This document shows, piece after piece, positions 54,341-64,000 of a stretch of 64,000 nt of DNA. This DNA comes from Aedes albopictus (Eukaryota; Arthropoda; Insecta; Diptera; Culicidae): NCBI RefSeq assembly GCF_035046485.1, contig NC_085137.1:340618505-340682504 (forward strand), written 5' to 3'. Each line of letters starts with the position of its first letter. The stretch's first letter is position 1. The notes under the pieces were generated by a model. It saw nothing but the letters and a program-made list of their open reading frames with translations, searched no databases and was not told the DNA's origin. A program made the translations under genes and the position numbers.

Positions 54341-55542
54341 AGCCCGCGCAGCTTACTGTGATGTCCCTTTTGCAAGCTCAGCCATACTTAAGACCTAAAA
54401 AACCAATAATAGTCGTTTTATACAGTTTTATGAGGTCTTCCGGGTGAGATCCCCGCCTTGTAAGCCGAGTCACTGTAATTACACTGAGGGGTGCAATATT
54501 TTTTTCTCGTCTTCACAGATGATTGTGTCCAAAACTCTGCATGGCACTCAACAGAATTTTGTTTTTATAGATTACCTTAATTTTTTTCTTATTCACAATG
54601 ATCTCATGATCACTTTTTACTTCGAGTGGTTTTTTTGTTCGATAAATTATGGTAGGTACAGTAACATGCAGAGTACTGAGCGTGATTTGAAAAAAAAAAA
54701 AGACAGCTGTAGCTCTCTACCTGCTGCTGATTGTAAAAAAACAATGCCAGCATTTTATTCCCGATTTTAGAGGTGGTAGTGCTTTTACTCCTGATACAGC
54801 ATATCATGCTTCCTCCCTCCGGCGGTAGCAGTAAGTCAATCCCAAACTTCTGAATTACTTGCCGAACTGATTCTACACAGTGAAACGGTGGTGCGTGCGT
54901 AAAAAAGCATAATTTGTATGGCAGTAATCAAATTACAGTATTCTCTCTGTATGAAAGTAATTTGACGCACTTCGGGAGCGAGCACAGCAATTAGTTCGAC
55001 CTAACATGTGAAACGATTAGCACCCGCTGAGGCTAATTCTGAGAAGCAAATGAACGCTTTCCGAACGAAGGTGATGCAGGCTGGCTGGCTGAAAGGCAAT
55101 AAAAGCTCGAAGCGCGGGTGATGGGCCTGGGCTCCTGCCTGCGGGTCAGCGATCTTCGCTCCCACCACAACGGTAACCTTGATGTGTTGGATGCTGCTGA
55201 GAATAATTGATTCAACACGGTTCATTTACACCTACAATACCGCTTTCGATACAGCTGCAGCAGCGATGGAAATGTGAAAGCTGGGGGAGCTGAATTTCAT
55301 TGCTCCGGGTGATTTTTTTTCAAGAACGTTTTGTGGGTGTTGGAAATGCAGGTTTTCTAAATGTGTTGAACATTTCTGGAAAAAAAATCAGATGTACAAT
55401 CGGTATATTGAATTAGAACTAGACGGACTTGAATAGAGTATTGGTTCCGTTATTAACTCTTAAAGGATGTAGACAACTTTTTTGCATACTTTTACCTAAC
55501 CCTTTTAACCTAGTGGGTGGATTTTCAAAATCAAAACGGTTT
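54341..55542. other. Unassigned DNA
   Basis: No gene. 54820-55260 is more GC-rich and non-repetitive by eye; it may be a regulatory or intronic segment. Overlapping frames at 55001-55225 (minus) lack any recognisable product. Confidence 0.35.
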
Positions 55543-55572
55543 TATCAAGGGGAATAGTTGTGCCATCATATA

Positions 55573-56792
55573 CACTCCCGTTCAAAAGTTTGGAGTCACC
55601 CCCTCAAAAACATGTCATTTTTTTAGGCCCATATCTCCGCCAATTTGTGTCCGATTTCAAAACCCTAGGTTTCATTCAAAAGATAATAAGTCAAAGAAAC
55701 TTTGAACATGATTTAAAAGAAACTTTTTCAAAAAATTTTGTATGTAAACTTAACCCAAAGTTGCCAAATTTTCTAAAAAATGAATACATATAAACTTACG
55801 GCAGTGTCGCTGGAAATGGGGTCGACTAAATTTTAAGATGAGAGCGGTAATATGACCCATTTTCTATTAGCTTTCAATTGTTTTTTACAGAACTTAGCTA
55901 AAAAATCTAGAAAAAAAAGTTATTAAGTAAATTAACTTTTCATGTCATCGACCAACAGTTTGGGGTCACCCCTCAAAATGATGTATCGGCCAAAAGTTTG
56001 GGGTCACTATCGTAAAACATGGAAAAGTGATTTGTTGATATCTTTGTCATCTTTCATTCAATTTTAATTCTTCTTGGCTTATTTGAAACAAATGAATGAT
56101 ACTTACTGCATAGACATTGAACCACACATATTTGTTGAAATTTACATACTAAAACTTTACGTAAAGTTGCCTCATTTTTTGAAGCGTGGTGAAACGTGCT
56201 TACTTTACATAACATTTTTATATACAAAAATCGTTAAATACGTTAAGTTGAAGACATCAAACGTAAATTTAGTTAATTATCTTTGAAATGAGCCAAAAAT
56301 AATTAAAATTGAACTATAGATGACGAAGATATCACCAAATCACTTTTCCATGTTTTACGAAAGTGACCCCAAACTTTTGGCCGATACATCATATTGAGGG
56401 GTGACCCCAAACTTTTGGTCGATGACATCAAGGATTAATTTACTTAATAACTTTTTTTCTAGATTTTTTAGCTAAGTTCTGTAAAAAGCAGTTGAAAGCT
56501 AATAGAAAATGGGTCATATTACCGCTCTCATCTTAAAATTTGGTCGACCCAACTTCCAGCGACACTGCCGTAAGTATATATTCATTTTTTAGAAAATTTG
56601 GCAACTTTGGGTTAAGTTAACATACAAAATTTTTTGAAAAAGTTTCTTTTAAATCATGTTCAAAGTTTCTTTGACTTATTATCTTTTGAATGAAACCTAG
56701 GGTTTTGAAATCGGACGCAAATTGGCGGAGATATGGGCCTAAAAAAATTACATGTTTTTGAAGGGGTGACCCCAAACTTTTGAACGGGAGTG
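55573..56792. mobile_element. TA-flanked foldback element with Tc1-like ends (CACTCCCGTTCAAAAGTTTG)
   Basis: Arms of about 500 bp in inverted orientation, ends CACTCCCGTTCAAAAGTTTG and complement, TA at both sides (55571-55572, 56793-56794). Each arm contains the core AGTTTGGGGTCACC three times (at the tip, ~380 bp in, ~415 bp in). The central spacer is about 250 bp with no transposase. Confidence 0.9.
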
Positions 56793-57955
56793 TACATTTA
56801 TGGACGTTGTGTTATGATAGAACATTTTTGAGATATTGCTGTAATGGTAGTGTACACCTCTTGTTTTTCACTCGATTTCGAGTAATATTTCTATGTAAAC
56901 GTGATATATTTTAATGAATATTGGACAAAACTCCTTGTTTGAGTTGTAGCTTTTAGGTAGAAATGATAAATGTCCTTTTATAGCTGTAACATAGATCGCC
57001 AGTATATCCAAAACGCCCATAAGCTTTGAACTCAGTCTACTGAATACAAACAGTTTTGTTTACTTTTTAAATCACTTGAACTTTATTTATTACATTTAAA
57101 AATACATTTTAACACGTAAAATGATGGTGGTCATTACTTGGCGATGTTCTGGGCAACATAAAACGCTCTGGAGTTTTGATTGTAAGGCTTTTATCTGTAA
57201 TAGGATACTTAACTAATGTATGCGATATGCATATCAGAACTCATTTCATTTGATTCATACTTGTAAATTAGAGTATGCGAGATTGATTCCACATCAGTGA
57301 CGATTCCTTAGGCAATCCAATTCATTCTGGAGTAAAGGCCTTTATATCCACACTCGTAACCAAGCATCGAAGCCATTACAAACTTAGTGCAGTGCGTTTT
57401 TGGTAGTCATAGAAGATCAGTTGAATCATGTGATACTTGTAAAATGTATATACATCTTAGAGGCGTCCTTGATCATCCAAACTGTTCTGAATTTGTTTAA
57501 ATTTGGAATTGTCTATCAAAAGAGGTGCACATAAATCAGAATTTACCCATTTGATTCATACATGCAATGCAAGCCATGGAAGAGAAATTTCCAGACCGTC
57601 AGGAATATCTGAGGTCACCTATAGTATTATGCGTTTAAGGCCTTTAGATCTACACTCGTAACAAAGCATCGTACACACCCAAAACTTATTACAGTGCATT
57701 TCAGTAGACAGATGATTTTTTGTAAACATTTGTAATGATCTTACATTTTAAGTGCAAGAATATCAGTTTATACATATTATGCATGTCGTGGGAGGTAAAT
57801 TTCCAGTACATCAGGGACATCCTAAATATCACTTGTATGGTTAAGGCCTCCAGATCTACACTCGTAGTAAAGCATAGGCCACACTACGAACTCAGTATAA
57901 TGCGTTTTGTTATTCATAGATGAGCATATCTCGTGATACTTGTATATACATCTTA

Positions 57956-59155
57956 ACAAAAATCAAAATCTTCTTGGCAAATTGATTGGGATTGCAGTGA
58001 TAAAGGTCGTTGGTGTCATTCCATTTGTCCTGTTGTGGATAAAAAACCTTGGTTCAAACATTTATCTACTAGTAGAAATTTTATTTGTCTGTTTTCAAGA
58101 CTTACACTCCCGTTCAAAAGTTTGGGGTCGCCCCCTAAAAAACATGTCATTTTTTTTAGGCCCATATCTCCGCCAATTTGCGTCCGATTTCAAAACCCTA
58201 GGTTTCATTCAAAAGATAATAAGTCAAAGAAACTTTGAACATAATTTAAAAGAAACTTTTTCAAAAATTTTTGTATGTAAACTTAACCCAAAGTTGCCAA
58301 ATTTTCTAAAAATTGAATATAAACTTACGGCAGTGTCGCTGGAAGTTGGGTCGACCAAATTCTAAGATGAGAGCGGTAATATGACCCATTTTCTATTAGC
58401 TTTCAACTGCTTTTTACAGAACTTAGCTAAAAAATCTAGAAAAAAAGTTATTAAGTAAATTAATCCTTGATGTCATCGACCAAAAGTTTGGGGTCACCCC
58501 TCAATATGATGTATCGGCCAACAGTTTGGGGTCACTATCGTAAAACATGGAAAAGTGATTTGTTGATATGTATGTCTAATCATTATATTTCTAATAGTCA
58601 TTTATATCGTATCAATATTGTAGATTCAAATTTATGTATTTGTGGTGAATCATATCAAGATATTGATCATATAATATTTCATTGTGTTTATTATACATTA
58701 TCCAGAAAAAAAACTTAATTGATAGATTTAAAAGTTTTTGCTTTTCTTTACCTGTATCTGTTAGAGATATTTTAGGTTGTAAATCTTTAGTCATGATGAA
58801 AATTCTTTTCAGATATTTTATTGAAATTGGTTATGCTGTTTGATACTCTTTAATTTTTTTTTTCAGTTTTCAAGAACTGCGTCCGATTTCTGTCCTTGAT
58901 GTTCAAAATTCCTTCGTCGTAGTCAGATTACCTTAGTTCATCCCTTGACAAATCCGCATCAAGACCATGGCTCGATTATGGATACTTTTCCGGAGGAGCC
59001 TTTAGTTTTAAGTTTATTTTATAATGATTTTTGAAAAGATAAAAGAGGTTTTATGCCTTTTCTGAGAAAGATTTCGTAGATGAGCAAATCACTCAAAGGG
59101 GATTTTCCCTCTTTCAAAATTTTTAGTCAAAAATAAATAACAATAACAATAACAA
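57956..59155 (+). pseudogene. 5'-truncated LOA/Jockey-type non-LTR retrotransposon, interrupted by a half MITE
   Basis: It starts mid-ORF2 and reads WQIDWDCSDKGRWCHSICPV and KKPWFKHLSTSRNFICLFSR, is broken by 58105-58570, and resumes MSNHYISNSHLYRINIVDSN with LCICGESYQDIDHIIFHC (terminal CCHC motif). After a one-base shift it ends LIDRFKSFCFSLPVSVRDIL ... EIGYAV and a stop. A 3' UTR and (AATAAC)n tail follow. An 11-bp target duplication TATACATCTTA (57945-57955, 59156-59166) proves insertion as one unit. Confidence 0.85.
58105..58570 (+). mobile_element. One-armed copy of the CACTCCCGTTCAAAAG element
   Basis: Matches the left arm of 55573-56792 from its tip to ATTTGTTGATAT, then stops; the right arm is absent. 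It lies in the LINE frame between ...FSRL and MSNHY and is flanked by TA (58103-58104, 58571-58572). Confidence 0.85.
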
Positions 59156-59487
59156 TATACATCTTAGACTCTGAGGCTTAAAGGCTTCCTTGATCATCTG
59201 AGATGTTCTGAAAATGAGATGGATGGTTTGAATGTGGAATGGTTTATCTAAAGGCCATGGTTACAAAATATTAGAGGTGACCTCAGATATCCCTGATGTG
59301 CGGAAAATTTGTCTCACATTATTTGCAGTACATTTATGAATCAAAAGGAATTAATTCTAATATTTGTGAATTGTGCAATGTGAGGTGTACACTACATTTG
59401 CAACAATATCTCAAAAATGTTCTATCATAACACAACCTCCATGTATGCATATGATAGCACAACTATTCCCCTTGATTCCTCCTTTTA

Positions 59488-59687
59488 GGGTTAAGCATTT
59501 GGCACCCATTTTCATCCTACAAAAAACAATGAATTGAAGCGCTGTTTGTTTTGTTTCTTATTTTTGTATTTTTGTTAGAAGTGAGCATGCATGAAAACAA
59601 AAAGAACGGAATCAATCGGTGCTGTATTTGCTTGTTTTCGAACAGGATGTATAAGGGAGCGTGAGATTACTGATGGTACACATACCC
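59488..59687 (-). mobile_element. TA-flanked MITE, copy B of the GGGTATGTATGCC family
   Basis: In reverse it begins GGGTATGTGTACCATCAG and ends GCCAAATGCTTAACCC, flanked by TA (59486-59487, 59688-59689). Closely related to copy A at 21947-22161. Confidence 0.75.
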
Positions 59688-61229
59688 TAATATATGCTAC
59701 GTATCCGTTCCTAAAAGTTCCTAAAAGTATGTAATGTCTTTCCCTTTTACCACTTGATGCATCCAAAAATCAAACGATATTATTCACTTGGATCGTATAG
59801 TTTACTAGCAAAAACTATATCGTATGTAGAATTGTGGACGAAACGTCAATACTGTAAAAAGGTTAAATTGCCATTGAACCTATTCAACAGAAACCGACAA
59901 TATAAAAAATCCCAATCATTCCATACCGAATCCATTGCTATACCGCATCCGTCCGATTCCCTCAACCGGGAAAAGGCAATTAACATACATACCAAATGAC
60001 AAACAGCGACATCGAAATGCTAATTCATCATTCCACCGGATTGTGCCACATCTCTTCCCCGTCAACGGCGGCCGCTTTTTACTTCTTCAGTGCCGCGCGC
60101 CGCGCACACACCGACCGAATCGAAACCGGAAGCCATTTCTCTGTCGCCGCCGCCGTCGTCGTCGTCACCGTCTTCGTGGTCCAAGTCTGTGGCATCGGAA
60201 ACCTACTTTCGGTTCGCAGAACATCTCTCATCTTTCTCCACGCCGCTCGCCCCTCAGCCCATTTCTTTTCCGGAGGGGGCAGCAGAACCGCAACCCAACA
60301 GCAGCAAACCAACGACTAAATCAACTGACATAAATGCTGGAGAAAGAGGAAAACCGCGAGCATCATCGCATCGCATCGCACTGCCTATCGAAGGGAGAAA
60401 GAAAAGAAACCTGGAGCGCGTAACCTCATTTCCACCTGCATGCAGTAGTAGGTTGCTGGCGGTAACAGCGAAAAGGCTGATAGAAAGGGGAATCGGTATG
60501 GAATGTTATATTGCCAACATGTCCTGACCAAATTTTTAACTTTACAAGTTGTTTGTGCTGCAGAAAGTTTGCAAAAGTGATATCTTTTTACAATTTCATC
60601 TGCAGAATAAAAATTTTTGGACTTTCTGTATATCACGTCGAATAGAATAATCCACATTTCACTAAATCTAAGCCATTTCATCAGACGTGCATTTCACCCC
60701 GCCCCAATAATACCGACCTGTTGAGCTGTTGAAGCTTTCCGGAGTGTGTTTACGATTTCCCCAGCCCGGGTGGTTTTCGTTTTTTTTTTCGAATCCGGAG
60801 GGAAGGAAATAGTGCGCACCAGGTTGGGTGACTTATTAGAGCTTGGCGGTCTCTGACTGGCTGAAGTCGCGCTAAGATAGGCTGCCTACCTAAATGCGTT
60901 CGTGCCGGTTACGCCGCTGCCATTGCAGCTGGTTTTGTGGCGTGAAAAAAAGCTGGAACACGGGATAAACGCGGGATGATTGTTGTTTTACTGGAGCGGG
61001 GAAACGCGCAGCTGGGTGGAACCGTTTGATGATGTGGGAAATCGGATTAAGTTGCTCTATTTTGGTCGGACGGAGAGGGATTTGGAATTCGTGCTGCTTG
61101 GGGAAATTCCAGCGGAATTTGGATGGATACCATTTAGTGGTTGCTTCTGCCTTTGTTCTCAAATGATCTATATAGTGACACTTTTCGTTTTAGGTCATAG
61201 ACGTTAGAGACTGTAGTAGAGATAGTAGA
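59688..61229. other. GC-rich, mostly non-repetitive segment, no firm gene
   Basis: 60050-60330 is GC-rich with CCGCCGTCGTCG stretches. 60700-61190 looks unique and moderately GC-rich. Overlapping frames exist (60090-60527, 145 codons; 60980-61207) but none shows a known domain or clear splice partners. It could hold a promoter, leader exon or enhancer of the gene starting at 42.5 kb or of another gene. Confidence 0.35.
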
Positions 61230-61345
61230 AAACAAATCATCAACTTTTACGGGCCCATTTCAATGAGTTCAGCTTCGATACTATCCCAAACATCGTCTTA
61301 CTGTTCCAACCTCCTCAGTTTATACCTACAACTCGTTTACTTGGT
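61230..61345 (-). pseudogene. Small RTE-like reverse transcriptase relic
   Basis: ACGGGCCCATTTCAATGAGT with TTCAGCTTCGATACTATCCC matches the RTE copy at 18834-18875 (AGGGCCCATCTTGATGAG, TTCAGCTGCGATACAATCC), the AAELIKMGPEKL segment. About 100 bp only. Confidence 0.6.
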
Positions 61346-61435
61346 CAAATTTTCAGCGTTAAGCATTCCACGCTCTCATATTGTACATATTGATTTTTTT
61401 CAGACCGAAGTCGATATGTGAAATCAAATATACCC

Positions 61436-61572
61436 AACAAAAGTTCGCCGAAGTAAAAACTTCGGCATTCTAATTGAAGCGTCGCCGACACAGGCAATTC
61501 TTATGCGTCGGCGAGCCCCAAATTAGAATGCCGACGCCGAACTTCGCCGAAGTTTTGACTTCCGAAGTTCCA
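61436..61572. mobile_element. Palindromic element around TTCGCCGAAGT
   Basis: AGTTCGCCGAAGTAAAAACT and CGGCATTCTAATTG at the left pair with AATTAGAATGCCGACG and ACTTCGCCGAAGTTTTGACT at the right; the central part also folds (GTCGCCGACAC ... GCGTCGGCGAG). Confidence 0.65.
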
Positions 61573-61792
61573 ACTCTCTCTCGCATGAACAATACTAGGA
61601 GTTGGAAAAAATGTTTGATCTGAACAGCTAATCACTCAGTGGATCCATTAGACATGAATTTCAAATCAAGATAAATTTTAGTATTGCACAAATAGATTGT
61701 CACTTCCATTTGCGGTGAAGAAGATTAGAAAGGCGATTGGGAAATCGGATCAAAATTATATAGGGTAATTGATCCGATCATGGAGGAGTTAA

Positions 61793-62145
61793 GGCGAAAC
61801 TGGAAGCATTTTCTCATTTTTTTTGGTTTTTGATTTTTCATTAAATAACCAAGCAATATTTTCGAAATCGGTTTTCGTGCACATGTAGAGCATGGATCAA
61901 GGTATTTTCCGAATTTTTTTGTGGTGGAAAAAGTTTTCCATTTTTGCAGAAACCATTTTTTTGTGAAATTTTATTCAAAAATGGTTTCTGCAAAAACGAA
62001 AAACATTTTCCACCACGAAAAAAAAAATCAGGAGATACCTTGATCCATACTCTACATGTGCACGTAAACCAATTTTAAAAATATTGCTTCGTTATTTTGT
62101 AAAAAATCAAAAACCAAAAAGTGAGGAAATGGATCCAGTTTCGCC
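61793..62145. mobile_element. 353-bp TTAA-flanked hairpin MITE
   Basis: Ends GGCGAAACTGG and CCAGTTTCGCC with TTAA duplicated (61789-61792, 62146-62149). The two halves are near-complementary along their whole length (for example ACATGTAGAGCATGGATCAA against TTGATCCATACTCTACATGT), with a short loop near 61965. The TTAA target suggests mobilisation by a piggyBac-type transposase. Confidence 0.9.
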
Positions 62146-62149
62146 TTAA

Positions 62150-62789
62150 GCACTGGGTTCATATTTAAACCACAATTGTATTGCCTCAAGCAAACTTTTT
62201 AGATGGATTGAATTGAAAATAATCAAACCTATGCTTTATCTACGGGAAAATAACTAAATATTGCCACTTTGAGGTTGTTATGAGCATTTTATTCGTTTTT
62301 ATCTGAAAGAACATTGTGTTCCTAATGTTGTGATATTTGTTCCTATTGTGCGGTATCCCATTGAAATCATATGGGATACCGCAACATTGAGTACTACCAC
62401 AACGAAGGGAACAATTAATCTATTCGAATATTTTATCGGTTTGATATTATTATGAAGAAAAAGCTGCTAAGTTAAAATTCACAAATAAAAAAGGCTTGAA
62501 ATATGGATAAATTATATTTTTAAATCTTATCCTTATTAACCGTAGTGTGGCCAGCAAAAAAAACACCCGTAGAAGGCCGGCAGGGTACCCGGGTACCCAC
62601 GAAATGGAAATGATCACATCTCAGCGATTTTTCCACCGATTTTAAAAGTTTTTGCCTCATTCAACTCAGAAACTCATTATCTATCGAGATCGTATTTGGT
62701 TGGACCGGTCCGATCACCATAGGTACCGGAAAATCCGGATTTCCGGATCCATGTTTTTATACAATACAATATACGGGATTACGGGTTGA
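62150..62789. other. Unassigned AT-rich DNA
   Basis: A short inverted match GCGGTATCCCAT / ATGGGATACCGC is seen near 62350-62382. Otherwise nothing recognised. Confidence 0.4.
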
Positions 62790-63640
62790 GCGCGAAAAAC
62801 AGTTCGGTTCGGTCGGGTGCCGTAGTGACACAGAGAACAGACATCCAACTCCAGTTCCGAAACTGTGTAAGAAATTTAACGGCCATTTGAAATCGGCAAC
62901 ACAAGTGACAATAGCGTGGCGCTGCAATCGGTTAATTTCCCATACTAATTTTATTCACCACTTGAAATGTTTCAATTCACCACTGACTGTGGCAATATGG
63001 TGTTTGGTGGCGTTAGTGTTGTCATCGTGTATTGGTTTGCAACCTTACTCAAGTAAAAATTCAAATCCTTACACAAATTTCCGAATGAAATTTGTTGTAG
63101 CCTGGATGTCTGTTCTCTGTGGTAGTGATTAGACGCTGGAGGTGGCTCGCTGCGGCCAGTTCCAGTCAAGTTTTATGTCGTCGCGTCGTCGAGCGGGAAA
63201 AAACAGTTCGGTTCGGTCGGGTGCCGTAGTGATTAGACGCTGGAGGTGGCTTGCTGCGGCCAGTTCCAGTCAAATTTTGTGTCGTCGCGTCGTCGAGCGG
63301 GAAAAACAGTTCGGTTCGGGTGCCGTAATGATTAGACGCTGGAGGTGGCTCGCTGCGGCCAGTTCCAGTCAAGTTTTGTGTCGTCGCGTCATCGAGCGGG
63401 AAAAACAGTTCGGTTCGGTCGGGTGCCGTAGTGATTAGACGCTGGAGGTGGCTCGCTGCGGCCAGTTCCAGTCAAGTTTTATGTCGTCGCGTCGTTGAGC
63501 GCGAAAACCAGTTCGGTTCGGTCGGGTGCCGTAGTGATTAGACGCTGGAGGTGGCTCGCTGCGGCCAGTACCAGTCAAGTTTTGTGTCGTCGCGTCGTCG
63601 AGCGGGAAAAACAGTTCGGTTCGGGTGCTGTAGTGTTAGC
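62790..63640 (+). repeat. Tandem array of ~100-bp units, about 5.4 copies
   Basis: Units start GTAGTGATTAGACGCTGGAG at 63122, 63226, 63325, 63428 and 63531 (lengths 104, 99, 103, 103, 99). The length difference is an optional GTCGG within CGGTTCGGTCGGGTGCC. A partial unit lies at 62790-62828, separated from the rest by a MITE. GC-rich against an AT-rich background. Frames in it (63142-63438, 63166-63372) result from the repeat. Confidence 0.9.
62829..63121. mobile_element. 293-bp MITE inserted in the tandem array
   Basis: Ends CACAGAGAACAGACATCCA and TGGATGTCTGTTCTCTGTG, flanked by GTAGTGA on both sides (62822-62828, 63122-63128). GTAGTGA is also the start of the array unit, which agrees with insertion into one unit. 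Confidence 0.85.
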
Positions 63641-64000
63641 CGAGGCAGTGTGAATTGCTGTGGCGATGCCAGTCGGTGGCCAGATGCTGCTTTTAGCCCC
63701 GTCGATTAGCAGCATATAATCGCTGGACACTTGGATTGACAGCTATCGGTGAGCTCGTTCAATATTATTAAAATAACTAACAGTATACGATATAAACATT
63801 GAACAAATTTCTCGTTTATCTGCCCAACAAATATTGAAGAGTTCGAGTGTTTGATGGGATTTCGTCCAAATGCCGGTGTCGCGCGCTTTTGCCTCGGTCG
63901 TTCGATTTTTCTTTTTCCCTATTCAGGAATGAGCATTTCGCGTCTTTTGTAGCAACACTAAACGATCACCTGACGTGGGTGATCAGTTGTTTGCTTCTCA
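63641..64000 (+). other. Sequence following the array, possibly 5' UTR of a retrotransposon
   Basis: GC-moderate, no open frame of note before the window ends. If the array is a set of promoter monomers, this would be the transcribed leader. Unproven. Confidence 0.3.

Larger units (their letters stand above)
55543..59476. mobile_element. Large inverted-repeat element with nested insertions and internal ~300-bp units
   Basis: Arms: 55543-55572 plus 56795-56880 at the left (ATCAAGGGGAATAGTTGTGC, ATGATAGAACATTTTTGAGA, GTAGTGTACACCTC) and their inverted match at 59385-59476. The left arm is split by the foldback at 55573-56792. The interior has units marked by GGCCTTTAGATCTACACTCG (about 57341, 57639, 57843) and ATACATCTTAGAGGC (57450). 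The LINE at 57956-59155 is inserted in one unit. Confidence 0.65.

Noticed and set aside
60090..60527. 145-codon S/P-rich frame
   Set aside because: No known domain, no splice context, and three overlapping frames are open in the same GC-rich DNA.
63142..63438. 98-codon frame with repeated RRWRWLAAASSSQ
   Set aside because: It is the translation of the tandem array; unit lengths of 99 and 104 bp change the phase, so no stable protein repeat is maintained.
62790..63640. CRISPR-like spacing of repeats
   Set aside because: Units are contiguous with no unique spacers; this is a eukaryotic tandem repeat.

Overview
This is eukaryotic nuclear DNA, almost certainly from a culicine mosquito of the Aedes type. 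Genes are sparse, introns obey GT-AG rules, and most of the DNA is nested transposable elements: MITEs with TA, TTAA, TTA or 8-bp target duplications, RTE-like and LOA/Jockey-like non-LTR fragments, tRNA-derived SINE-like pieces and one young Ty3/Gypsy element. There are no operons and no bacterial features.

Genes. (1) 4332-6016 (+): an eight-exon gene whose exons join without a frame break into a 417-residue secreted protein with one IGFBP-like cysteine-rich module and four thyroglobulin type-1 repeats. (2) 11297-25770 (+): a four-exon gene for a 374-residue coiled-coil protein matching TEX9. Exons 2 and 3 are separated by a 13.2-kb intron packed with transposons. (3) 42540-43292 (+): two spliced, apparently non-coding leader exons of a gene whose coding part lies outside the window or beyond a large intron. 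(4) 44544-48746 (-): the intact 1,400-codon gag-pol of an LTR retrotransposon (44298-49048) with 204-bp LTRs and a 4-bp target duplication.

Layout. 0.4-1.9 kb: minisatellite-bearing dispersed element. 2.7-3.6, 6.7-8.2, 9.1-9.6, 28.6-29.1, 30.4-30.8, 35.1-38.2, 41.2-41.7 and 49.3-50.6 kb: degenerate short-period repeats of the TTCCTCCAGGAATTC type, purine-rich or pyrimidine-rich by block. 12.3-24.9 kb (the TEX9 intron): a hAT-type MITE, a 2.56-kb foldback element with a 460-bp higher-order repeat, and an RTE element broken into collinear pieces by TA-flanked MITEs. 27.1-35.0 kb: nested MITEs, including a 3.7-kb TTAA-flanked element. 38.4-40.9 kb: further nested MITEs. 52.8-59.7 kb: MITEs, an RTE 3' end, and a large inverted-repeat element hosting a Tc1-like foldback and a truncated LINE. 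61.8-62.1 kb: a TTAA-flanked hairpin. 62.8-63.6 kb: a ~100-bp tandem array that resembles retrotransposon promoter monomers.

I see no new defence or metabolic system. The most unusual signals are (a) a shared architecture in at least eight otherwise different MITE families, where the TIR core motif recurs several times inside the element; (b) an internal repeat cassette shared by two elements of different TIR class; (c) a perfect 46-bp hairpin bounded by 13-bp direct repeats; and (d) the promoter-monomer-like array at the right edge. All boundaries were read by eye and no similarity search was run.
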